From Penaeus vannamei (lineage: Eukaryota > Arthropoda > Malacostraca > Decapoda > Penaeidae), in the NCBI RefSeq assembly GCF_042767895.1, contig NC_091575.1, positions 3,230,255-3,294,254 on the forward strand: 64,000 nucleotides of DNA. Reading direction: 5' to 3'. Position numbers and translations under genes: made by a program. Below are positions 49,951 to 62,800 of the stretch, one piece after another. Under the pieces are notes generated by a model. That model did no database searches. It was not told where the DNA came from and saw only the letters and a program-made list of their open reading frames with translations. The first letter of the stretch is position 1, and each line of letters starts with the position of its first letter.

Positions 49951-50346
49951 CCTGCTGCCCCCAGGTGAGTAATTTTGATTTAAGTTGTTATTTTGATTGT
50001 AGGGATAATTTTCTTTTCACAAGTGTTACCATAAGTGTTTTGATGATGGCATGTTTACTACGGGCTATAGAAGCATCTGTCATGCTACACCACTCTACAA
50101 TGAGGCGTTGCTAATGATTTCCTTGTAGCTCTGCAGTTCACTATTTTATATCAAGTATTGTAAAATGGTTAATTTTTAATTCCTTTGTTGTAGTATGAAG
50201 TGAGGCTATTACAGAGATAACATTATCCTCTTCTCTCGAGATTAATAATTAGGTTTAGGTTATGTTAGGTAAGGTAATATAACATAGGGTAATATATATA
50301 TATATTATCTATCTATCTATGTATATAAAACTATCTTTAAATTTAC
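49951..50346. other. Unassigned sequence up to the scaffold gap
   Basis: This is ordinary-complexity sequence without a recognisable gene. It contains a degenerate TTAGG tract (50249-50290) and a TA/ATCT microsatellite (50291-50327) just before the gap. Confidence 0.6.
50249..50290 (+). repeat. Degenerate TTAGG telomere-type tract
   Basis: Reading rightwards there are TTAGG, TTTAGG, TTATG, TTAGG, TAAGG and further one-off pentamers (TAGGG at about 50285). This is the arthropod telomere pentamer in G-rich sense on the plus strand, opposite to the array beyond the gap. Confidence 0.6.
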
Positions 50347-50846
50347 NNNNNNNNNNNNNNNNNNNNNNNNNNNNNNNNNNNNNNNNNNNNNNNNNNNNNN
50401 NNNNNNNNNNNNNNNNNNNNNNNNNNNNNNNNNNNNNNNNNNNNNNNNNNNNNNNNNNNNNNNNNNNNNNNNNNNNNNNNNNNNNNNNNNNNNNNNNNNN
50501 NNNNNNNNNNNNNNNNNNNNNNNNNNNNNNNNNNNNNNNNNNNNNNNNNNNNNNNNNNNNNNNNNNNNNNNNNNNNNNNNNNNNNNNNNNNNNNNNNNNN
50601 NNNNNNNNNNNNNNNNNNNNNNNNNNNNNNNNNNNNNNNNNNNNNNNNNNNNNNNNNNNNNNNNNNNNNNNNNNNNNNNNNNNNNNNNNNNNNNNNNNNN
50701 NNNNNNNNNNNNNNNNNNNNNNNNNNNNNNNNNNNNNNNNNNNNNNNNNNNNNNNNNNNNNNNNNNNNNNNNNNNNNNNNNNNNNNNNNNNNNNNNNNNN
50801 NNNNNNNNNNNNNNNNNNNNNNNNNNNNNNNNNNNNNNNNNNNNNN
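50347..50846. other. Assembly gap, 500 N
   Basis: Exactly 500 undetermined bases, a conventional placeholder length for a scaffold join of unknown size. Sequence on the two sides need not be adjacent in the chromosome. Confidence 0.99.
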
Positions 50847-53800
50847 GAAAACGAAATTTGGAGTCTCCTGGTTAAATTTGAGCCTAACCTAACCTAACCT
50901 AACCTAACCTAACCTAACCAACGTAACCTAACCTAACCTCCCCAAATTGCAGGTACTGTAACCTATCGTGGATTAGAGTGATTTACGATCAAGTTTATGT
51001 GAGAAAACGAAATTTGGAGTCTCCTGGTTAAATTTGAGCCTAACCTAACCTAACCTAACCTAACCTAACCTAACCAACGTAACCTAACCTAACCTCCCCA
51101 AATTGCAGGTACTGTAACCTATCGTGGATTAGAGTGATTTACGATCAAGTTTATGTGAGAAAACGAAATTTGGAGTCTCCTGGTTAAATTTGAGCCTAAC
51201 CTAACCTAACCTAACCTAACCAACGTAACCTAACCTAACCTCCCCAAATTGCAGGTACTGTAACCTATCGTGGATTAGAGTGATTTACGATCAAGTTTAT
51301 GTGAGAAAACGAAATTTGGAGTCTCCTGGTTAAATTTGAGCCTAACCTAACCTAACCTAACCTAACCTAACCTAACCAACGTAACCTAACCTAACCTCCC
51401 CAAATTGCAGGTACTGTAACCTATCGTGGATTAGAGTGATTTACGATCAAGTTTATGTGAGAAAACGAAATTTGGAGTCTCCTGGTTAAATTTGAGCCTA
51501 ACCTAACCTAACCTAACCTAACCTAACCTAACCAACGTAACCTAACCTAACCTCCCCAAATTGCAGGTACTGTAACCTATCGTGGATTAGAGTGATTTAC
51601 GATCAAGTTTATGTGAGAAAACGAAATTTGGAGTCTCCTGGTTAAATTTGAGCCTAACCTAACCTAACCTAACCTAACCAACGTAACCTAACCTAACCTC
51701 CCCAAATTGCAGGTACTGTAACCTATCGTGGATTAGAGTGATTTACGATCAAGTTTATGTGAGAAAACGAAATTTGGAGTCTCCTGGTTAAATTTGAGCC
51801 TAACCTAACCTAACCTAACCTAACCTAACCTAACCAACGTAACCTAACCTAACCTCCCCAAATTGCAGGTACTGTAACCTATCGTGGATTAGAGTGATTT
51901 ACGATCAAGTTTATGTGAGAAAACGAAATTTGGAGTCTCCTGGTTAAATTTGAGCCTAACCTAACCTAACCTAACCTAACCTAACCTAACCAACGTAACC
52001 TAACCTAACCTCCCCAAATTGCAGGTACTGTAACCTATCGTGGATTAGAGTGATTTACGATCAAGTTTATGTGAGAAAACGAAATTTGGAGTCTCCTGGT
52101 TAAATTTGAGCCTAACCTAACCTAACCTAACCTAACCTAACCTAACCAACGTAACCTAACCTAACCTCCCCAAATTGCAGGTACTGTAACCTATCGTGGA
52201 TTAGAGTGATTTACGATCAAGTTTATGTGAGAAAACGAAATTTGGAGTCTCCTGGTTAAATTTGAGCCTAACCTAACCTAACCTAACCTAACCTAACCAA
52301 CGTAACCTAACCTAACCTCCCCAAATTGCAGGTACTGTAACCTATCGTGGATTAGAGTGATTTACGATCAAGTTTATGTGAGAAAACGAAATTTGGAGTC
52401 TCCTGGTTAAATTTGAGCCTAACCTAACCTAACCTAACCTAACCTAACCTAACCAACGTAACCTAACCTAACCTCCCCAAATTGCAGGTACTGTAACCTA
52501 TCGTGGATTAGAGTGATTTACGATCAAGTTTATGTGAGAAAACGAAATTTGGAGTCTCCTGGTTAAATTTGAGCCTAACCTAACCTAACCTAACCTAACC
52601 TAACCTAACCTAACCTAACCAACGTAACCTAACCTAACCTCCCCAAATTGCAGGTACTGTAACCTATCGTGGATTAGAGTGATTTACGATCAAGTTTATG
52701 TGAGAAAACGAAATTTGGAGTCTCCTGGTTAAATTTGAGCCTAACCTAACCTAACCTAACCTAACCTAACCTAACCAACGTAACCTAACCTAACCTCCCC
52801 AAATTGCAGGTACTGTAACCTATCGTGGATTAGAGTGATTTACGATCAAGTTTATGTGAGAAAACGAAATTTGGAGTCTCCTGGTTAAATTTGAGCCTAA
52901 CCTAACCTAACCTAACCTAACCTAACCAACGTAACCTAACCTAACCTCCCCAAATTGCAGGTACTGTAACCTATCGTGGATTAGAGTGATTTACGATCAA
53001 GTTTATGTGAGAAAACGAAATTTGGAGTCTCCTGGTTAAATTTGAGCCTAACCTAACCTAACCTAACCTAACCTAACCTAACCAACGTAACCTAACCTAA
53101 CCTCCCCAAATTGCAGGTACTGTAACCTATCGTGGATTAGAGTGATTTACGATCAAGTTTATGTGAGAAAACGAAATTTAGAGTCTCCTGGTTAAATTTG
53201 TGCCTAACCTAACCTAACCTAACCTAACCTAACCTAACCTAACCTAACCAACGTAACCTAACCTAACCTCCCCAAATTGCAGGTACTGTAACCTATCGTG
53301 GATTAGAGTGATTTACGATCAAGTTTATGTGAGAAAACGAAATTTGGAGTCTCCTGGTTAAATTTGAGCCTAACCTAACCTAACCTAACCTAACCTAACC
53401 TAACCTAACCAACGTAACCTAACCTAACCTCCCCAAATTGCAGGTACTGTAACCTATCGTGGATTAGAGTGATTTACGATCAAGTTTATGTGAGAAAACG
53501 AAATTTGGAGTCTCCTGGTTAAATTTGAGCCTAACCTAACCTAACCTAACCTAACCTAACCTAACCAACGTAACCTAATCTAACCTCTGCAAATTGCAGG
53601 TACTGTAACCTATCGTGGATTAGAGTGATTTACGAGCAAGTTTATGTGAGAAAACGAAATTTGGAGTCTCCTGGTTAAATTTGAGCCTAACCTAACCTAA
53701 CCTAACCTAACCTAACCTAACCAACGTAACCTAACCTAACCTCCCCAAATTGCAGGTACTGTAACCTATCGTGGATTAGAGTGATTTACGATCAAGTTTA

Positions 53801-56800
53801 TGTGAGAAAACGAAATTTGGAGTCTCCTGGTTAAATTTGAGCCTAACCTAACCTAACCTAACCTAACCTAACCTAACCAACGTAACCTAACCTAACCTCC
53901 CCAAATTGCAGGTACTGTAACCTATCGTGGATTAGAGTGATTTACGATCAAGTTTATGTGAGAAAACGAAATTTGGAGTCTCCTGGTTAAATTTGAGCCT
54001 AACCTAACCTAACCTAACCTAACCTAACCTAACCAACGTAACCTAACCTAACCTCCCCAAATTGCAGGTACTGTAACCTATCGTGGATTAGAGTGATTTA
54101 CGATCAAGTTTATGTGAGAAAACGAAATTTGGAGTCTCCTGGTTAAATTTGAGCCTAACCTAACCTAACCTAACCTAACCTAACCTAACCAACGTAACCT
54201 AACCTAACCTCCCCAAATTGCAGGTACTGTAACCTATCGTGGATTAGAGTGATTTACGATCAAGTTTATGTGAGAAAACGAAATTTGGAGTCTCCTGGTT
54301 AAATTTGAGCCTAACCTAACCTAACCTAACCTAACCTAACCTAACCAACGTAACCTAACCTAACCTCCCCAAATTGCAGGTACTGTAACCTATCGTGGAT
54401 TAGAGTGATTTACGATCAAGTTTATGTGAGAAAACGAAATTTGGAGTCTCCTGGTTAAATTTGAGCCTAACCTAACCTAACCTAACCTAACCTAACCTAA
54501 CCAACGTAACCTAACCTAACCTCCCCAAATTGCAGGTACTGTAACCTATCGTGGATTAGAGTGATTTACGATCAAGTTTATGTGAGAAAACGAAATTTGG
54601 AGTCTCCTGGTTAAATTTGAGCCTAACCTAACCTAACCTAACCTAACCTAACCAACGTAACCTAACCTAACCTCCCCAAATTGCAGGTACTGTAACCTAT
54701 CGTGGATTAGAGTGATTTACGATCAAGTTTATGTGAGAAAACGAAATTTGGAGTCTCCTGGTTAAATTTGAGCCTAACCTAACCTAACCTAACCTAACCT
54801 AACCTAACCAACGTAACCTAACCTAACCTCCCCAAATTGCAGGTACTGTAACCTATCGTGGATTAGAGTGATTTACGATCAAGTTTATGTGAGAAAACGA
54901 AATTTGGAGTCTCCTGGTTAAATTTGAGCCTAACCTAACCTAACCTAACCTAACCTAACCTAACCAACGTAACCTCCCCAAATTGCAGGTACTGTAACCT
55001 ATCGTGGATTAGAGTGATTTACGATCAAGTTTATGTGAGAAAACGAAATTTGGAGTCTCCTGGTTAAATTTGAGCCTAACCTAACCTAACCTAACCTAAC
55101 CTAACCTAACCTAACCAACGTAACCTAACCTAACCTCCCCAAATTGCAGGTACTGTAACCTATCGTGGATTAGAGTGATTTACGATCAAGTTTATGTGAG
55201 AAAACGAAATTTGGAGTCTCCTGGTTAAATTTGAGCCTAACCTAACCTAACCTAACCTAACCTAACCTAACCAACGTAACCTAACCTAACCTCCCCAAAT
55301 TGCAGGTACTGTAACCTATCGTGGATTAGAGTGATTTACGATCAAGTTTATGTGAGAAAACGAAATTTGGAGTCTCCTGGTTAAATTTGAGCCTAACCTA
55401 ACCTAACCTAACCTAACCTAACCTAACCAACGTAACCTAACCTAACCTCCCCAAATTGCAGGTACTGTAACCTATCGTGGATTAGAGTGATTTACGATCA
55501 AGTTTATGTGAGAAAACGAAATTTGGAGTCTCCTGGTTAAATTTGAGCCTAACCTAACCTAACCTAACCTAACCTAACCTAACCTAACCTAACCAACGTA
55601 ACCTAACCTAACCTCCCCAAATTGCAGGTACTGTAACCTATCGTGGATTAGAGTGATTTACGATCAAGTTTATGTGAGAAAACGAAATTTGGAGTCTCCT
55701 GGTTAAATTTGAGCCTAACCTAACCTAACCTAACCTAACCTAACCTAACCAACGTAACCTAACCTAACCTCCCCAAATTGCAGGTACTGTAACCTATCGT
55801 GGATTAGAGTGATTTACGATCAAGTTTATGTGAGAAAACGAAATTTGGAGTCTCCTGGTTAAATTTGAGCCTAACCTAACCTAACCTAACCTAACCTAAC
55901 CAACGTAACCTAACCTAACCTCCCCAAATTGCAGGTACTGTAACCTATCGTGGATTAGAGTGACTTACGATCAAGTTTATGTGAGAAAACGAAATTTGGA
56001 GTCTCCTGGTTAAATTTGAGCCTAACCTAACCTAACCTAACCTAACCTAACCTAACCAACGTAACCTAACCTAACCTCCCCAAATTGCAGGTACTGTAAC
56101 CTATCGTGGATTAGAGTGATTTACGATCAAGTTTATGTGAGAAAACGAAATTTGGAGTCTCCTGGTTAAATTTGAGCCTAACCTAACCTAACCTAACCTA
56201 ACCTAACCTAACCAACGTAACCTAACCTAACCTCCCCAAATTGCAGGTACTGTAACCTATCGTGGATTAGAGTGATTTACGATCAAGTTTATGTGAGAAA
56301 ACGAAATTTGGAGTCTCCTGGTTAAATTTGAGCCTAACCTAACCTAACCTAACCTAACCTAACCTAACCAACGTAACCTAACCTAACCTCCCCAAATTGC
56401 AGGTACTGTAACCTATCGTGGATTAGAGTGATTTACGATCAAGTTTATGTGAGAAAACGAAATTTGGAGTCTCCTGGTTAAATTTGAGCCTAACCTAACC
56501 TAACCTAACCTAACCTAACCTAACCAACGTAACCTAACCTAACCTCCCCAAATTGCAGGTACTGTAACCTATCGTGGATTAGAGTGATTTACGATCAAGT
56601 TTATGTGAGAAAACGAAATTTGGAGTCTCCTGGTTAAATTTGAGCCTAACCTAACCTAACCTAACCTAACCTAACCTAACCTAACCTAACCAACGTAACC
56701 TAACCTAACCTCCCCAAATTGCAGGTACTGTAACCTATCGTGGATTAGAGTGATTTACGATCAAGTTTATGTGAGAAAACGAAATTTGGAGTCTCCTGGT

Positions 56801-59800
56801 TAAATTTGAGCCTAACCTAACCTAACCTAACCTAACCTAACCTAACCAACGTAACCTAACCTAACCTCCCCAAATTGCAGGTACTGTAACCTATCGTGGA
56901 TTAGAGTGATTTACGATCAAGTTTATGTGAGAAAACGAAATTTGGAGTCTCCTGGTTAAATTTGAGCCTAACCTAACCTAACCTAACCTAACCTAACCTA
57001 ACCAACGTAACCTAACCTAACCTCCCCAAATTGCAGGTACTGTAACCTATCGTGGATTAGAGTGATTTACGATCAAGTTTATGTGAGAAAACGAAATTTG
57101 GAGTCTCCTGGTTAAATTTGAGCCTAACCTAACCTAACCTAACCTAACCTAACCTAACCTAACCTAACCAACGTAACCTAACCTAACCTCCCCAAATTGC
57201 AGGTACTGTAACCTATCGTGGATTAGAGTGATTTACGATCAAGTTTATGTGAGAAAACGAAATTTGGAGTCTCCTGGTTAAATTTGAGCCTAACCTAACC
57301 TAACCTAACCTAACCTAACCTAACCAACGTAACCTAACCTAACCTCCCCAAATTGCAGGTACTGTAACCTATCGTGGATTAGAGTGATTTACGATCAAGT
57401 TTATGTGAGAAAACGAAATTTGGAGTCTCCTGGTTAAATTTGAGCCTAACCTAACCTAACCTAACCTAACCTAACCTAACCAACGTAACCTAACCTAACC
57501 TCCCCAAATTGCAGGTACTGTAACCTATCGTGGATTAGAGTGATTTACGATCAAGTTTATGTGAGAAAACGAAATTTGGAGTCTCCTGGTTAAATTTGAG
57601 CCTAACCTAACCTAACCTAACCTAACCTAACCTAACCAACGTAACCTAACCTAACCTCCCCAAATTGCAGGTACTGTAACCTATCGTGGATTAGAGTGAT
57701 TTACGATCAAGTTTATGTGAGAAAACGAAATTTGGAGTCTCCTGGTTAAATTTGAGCCTAACCTAACCTAACCTAACCTAACCTAACCTAACCAACGTAA
57801 CCTAACCTAACCTCCCCAAATTGCAGGTACTGTAACCTATCGTGGATTAGAGTGATTTACGATCAAGTTTATGTGAGAAAACGAAATTTGGAGTCTCCTG
57901 GTTAAATTTGAGCCTAACCTAACCTAACCTAACCTAACCTAACCTAACCAACGTAACCTAACCTAACCTCCCCAAATTGCAGGTACTGTAACCTATCGTG
58001 GATTAGAGTGATTTACGATCAAGTTTATGTGAGAAAACGAAATTTGGAGTCTCCTGGTTAAATTTGAGCCTAACCTAACCTAACCTAACCTAACCTAACC
58101 TAACCAACGTAACCTAACCTAACCTCCCCAAATTGCAGGTACTGTAACCTATCGTGGATTAGAGTGATTTACGATCAAGTTTATGTGAGAAAACGAAATT
58201 TGGAGTCTCCTGGTTAAATTTGAGCCTAACCTAACCTAACCTAACCTAACCTAACCTAACCAACGTAACCTAACCTAACCTCCCCAAATTGCAGGTACTG
58301 TAACCTATCGTGGATTAGAGTGATTTACGATCAAGTTTATGTGAGAAAACGAAATTTGGAGTCTCCTGGTTAAATTTGAGCCTAACCTAACCTAACCTAA
58401 CCTAACCTAACCTAACCAACGTAACCTAACCTAACCTCCCCAAATTGCAGGTACTGTAACCTATCGTGGATTAGAGTGATTTACGATCAAGTTTATGTGA
58501 GAAAACGAAATTTGGAGTCTCCTGGTTAAATTTGAGCCTAACCTAACCTAACCTAACCTAACCTAACCTAACCAACGTAACCTAACCTAACCTCCCCAAA
58601 TTGCAGGTACTGTAACCTATCGTGGATTAGAGTGATTTACGATCAAGTTTATGTGAGAAAACGAAATTTGGAGTCTCCTGCTTAAATTTGAGCCTAACCT
58701 AACCTAACCTAACCTAACCTAACCTAACCAACGTAACCTAACCTAACCTCCCCAAATTGCAGGTACTGTAACCTATCGTGGATTAGAGTGATTTACGATC
58801 AAGTTTATGTGAGAAAACGAAATTTGGAGTCTCCTGGTTAAATTTGAGCCTAACCTAACCTAACCTAACCTAACCTAACCTAACCAACGTAACCTAACCT
58901 AACCTCCCCAAATTGCAGGTACTGTAACCTATCGTGGATTAGAGTGATTTACGATCAAGTTTATGTGAGAAAACGAAATTTGGAGTCTCCTGGTTAAATT
59001 TGAGCCTAACCTAACCTAACCTAACCTAACCTAACCAACGTAACCTAACCTAACCTCCCCAAATTGCAGGTACTGTAACCTATCGTGGATTAGAGTGATT
59101 TACGATCAAGTTTATGTGAGAAAACGAAATTTGGAGTCTCCTGGTTAAATTTGAGCCTAACCTAACCTAACCTAACCTAACCTAACCTAACCTAACCTAA
59201 CCTAACCTAACCAACGTAACCTAACCTAACCTTCCCAAAATGCAGGTACTGTAACCTATCGTGGATTAGAGTGATTTACGATCAAGTTTATGTGAGAAAA
59301 CGAAATTTGGAGTCTCCTGGTTAAATTTGAGCCTAACCTAACCTAACCTAACCTAACCTAACCTAACCAACGTAACCTAACCTAACCTCCCCAAATTGCA
59401 GGTACTGTAACCTATCGTGGATTAGAGTGATTTACGATCAAGTTTATGTGAGAAAACGAAATTTGGAGTCTCCTGGTTAAATTTGAGCCTAACCTAACCT
59501 AACCTAACCTAACCTAACCTAACCAACGTAACCTAACCTAACCTCCCCAAATTGCAGGTACTGTAACCTATCGTGGATTAGAGTGATTTACGATCAAGTT
59601 TATGTGAGAAAACGAAATTTGGAGTCTCCTGGTTAAATTTGAGCCTAACCTAACCTAACCTAACCTAACCTAACCTAACCAACGTAACCTAACCTAACCT
59701 CCCCAAATTGCAGGTACTGTAACCTATCGTGGATTAGAGTGATTTACGATCAAGTTTATGTGAGAAAACGAAATTTGGAGTCTCCTGGTTAAATTTGAGC

Positions 59801-62800
59801 CTAACCTAACCTAACCTAACCTAACCTAACCAACGTAACCTAACCTAACCTCCCCAAATTGCAGGTACTGTAACCTATCGTGGATTAGAGTGATTTACGA
59901 TCAAGTTTATGTGAGAAAACGAAATTTGGAGTCTCCTGGTTAAATTTGAGCATAACCTAACCTAACCTAACCTAACCTAACCTAACCTAACCTAACCAAC
60001 GTAACCTAACCTAACCTCCCCAAATTGCAGGTACTGTAACCTATCGTGGATTAGAGTGATTTACGATCAAGTTTATGTGAGAAAACGAAATTTGGAGTCT
60101 CCTGGTTAAATTTGAGCCTAACCTAACCTAACCTAACCTAACCTAACCTAACCAACGTAACCTAACCTAACCTCCCCAAATTGCAGGTACTGTAACCTAT
60201 CGTGGATTAGAGTGATTTACGATCAAGTTTATGTGAGAAAACGAAATTTGGAGTCTCCTGGTTAAATTTGAGCCTAACCTAACCTAACCTAACCTAACCT
60301 AACCTAACCAACGTAACCTAACCTAACCTCCCCAAATTGCAGGTACTGTAACCTATCGTGGATTAGAGTGATTTACGATCAAGTTTATGTGAGAAAACGA
60401 AATTTGGAGTCTCCTGGTTAAATTTGAGCCTAACCTAACCTAACCTAACCTAACCTAACCTAACCTAACCTAACCAACGTAACCTAACCTAACCTCCCCA
60501 AATTGCAGGTACTGTAACCTATCGTGGATTAGAGTGATTTACGATCAAGTTTATGTGAGAAATCGAAATTTGGAGTCTCCTGGTTAAATTTGAGCCTAAC
60601 CTAACCTAACCTAACCTAACCTAACCTAACCTAACCAACGTAACCTAACCTAACCTCCCCAAATTGCAGGTACTGTAACCTATCGTGGATTAGAGTGATT
60701 TACGATCAAGTTTATGTGAGAAAACGAAATTTGGAGTCTCCTGGTTAAATTTGAGCCTAACCTAACCTAACCTAACCTAACCTAACCTAACCAACGTAAC
60801 CTAACCTAACCTCCCCAAATTGCAGGTACTGTAACCTATCGTGGATTAGAGTGATTTACGATCAAGTTTATGTGAGAACACGAAATTTGGAGTCTCCTGG
60901 TTAAATTTGAGCCTAACCTAACCTAACCTAACCTAACCTAACCTAACCAACGTAACCTAACCTAACCTCCCCAAATTGCAGGTACTGTAACCTATCGTGG
61001 ATTAGAGTGATTTACGATCAAGTTTATGTGAGAAAACGAAATTTGGAGTCTCCTGGTTAAATTTGAGCCTAACCTAACCTAACCTAACCTAACCTAACCT
61101 AACCAACGTAACCTAACCTAACCTCCCCAAATTGCAGGTACTGTAACCTATGGTGGATTAGAGTGATTTACGATCAAGTTTATGTGAGAAAACGAAATTT
61201 GGAGTCTCCTGGTTAAATTTGAGCCTAACCTAACCTAACCTAACCTAACCTAACCTAACCAACGTAACCTAACCTAACCTCCCCAAATTGCAGGTACTGT
61301 AACCTATCGTGGATTAGAGTGATTTACGATCAAGTTTATGTGAGAAAACGAAATTTGGAGTCTCCTGGTTAAATTTGAGCCTAACCTAACCTAACCTAAC
61401 CTAACCTAACCTAACCTAACCTAACCAACGTAACCTAACCTAACCTCCCCAAATTGCAGGTACTGTAACCTATCGTGGATTAGAGTGATTTACGATCAAG
61501 TTTATGTGAGAAAACGAAATTTGGAGTCTGCTGGTTAAATTTGAGCCTAACCTAACCTAACCTAACCTAACCTAACCTAACCAACGTAACCTAACCTAAC
61601 CTCCCCAAATTGCAGGTACTGTAACCTATCGTGGATTAGAGTGATTTACGATCAAGTTTATGTGAGAAAACGAAATTTGGAGTCTCCTGGTTAAATTTGA
61701 GCCTAACCTAACCTAACCTAACCTAACCTAACCTAACCAACGTAACCTAACCTAACCTCCCCAAATTGCAGGTACTGTAACCTATCGTGGATTAGAGTGA
61801 TTTACGATCAAGTTTATGTGAGAAAACGAAATTTGGAGTCTCCTGGTTAAATTTGAGCCTAACCTAACCTAACCTAACCTAACCTAACCTAACCAACGTA
61901 ACCTAACCTAACCTCCCCAAATTGCAGGTACTGTAACCTATCGTGGATTAGAGTGATTTACGATCAAGTTTATGTGAGAAAACGAAATTTGGAGTCTCCT
62001 GGTTAAATTTGAGCCTAACCTAACCTAACCTAACCTAACCTAACCTAACCAACGTAACCTAACCTAACCTCCCCAAATTGCAGGTACTGTAACCTATCGT
62101 GGATTAGAGTGATTTACGATCAAGTTTATGTGAGAAAACGAAATTTGGAGTCTCCTGGTTAAATTTGAGCCTAACCTAACCTAATCTAACCTAACCTAAC
62201 CTAACCTAACCTAACCAACGTAACCTAACCTAACCTCCCCAAATTGCAGGTACTGTAACCTATCGTGGATTAGAGTGATTTACGATCAAGTTTATGTGAG
62301 AAAACGAAATTTGGAGTCTCCTGGTTAAATTTGAGCCTAACCTAACCTAACCTAACCTAACCTAACCTAACCAACGTAACCTAACCTAACCTCCCCAAAT
62401 TGCAGGTACTGTAACCTATCGTGGATTAGAGTGATTTACGATCAAGTTTATGTGAGAAAACGAAATTTGGAGTCTCCTGGTTAAATTTGAGCCTAACCTA
62501 ACCTAACCTAACCTAACCTAACCTAACCAACGTAACCTAACCTAACCTCCCCAAATTGCAGGTACTGTAACCTATCGTGGATTAGAGTGATTTACGATCA
62601 AGTTTATGTGAGAAAACGAAATTTGGAGTCTCCTGGTTAAATTTGAGCCTAACCTAACCTAACCTAACCTAACCTAACCTAACCAACGTAACCTAACCTA
62701 ACCTCCCCAAATTGCAGGTACTGTAACCTATCGTGGATTAGAGTGATTTACGATCAAGTTTATGTGAGAAAACGAAATTTGGAGTCTCCTGGTTAAATTT

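Noticed and set aside
50319..50897. Open frame across the N gap
   Set aside because: It is open only because N codons carry no stops.
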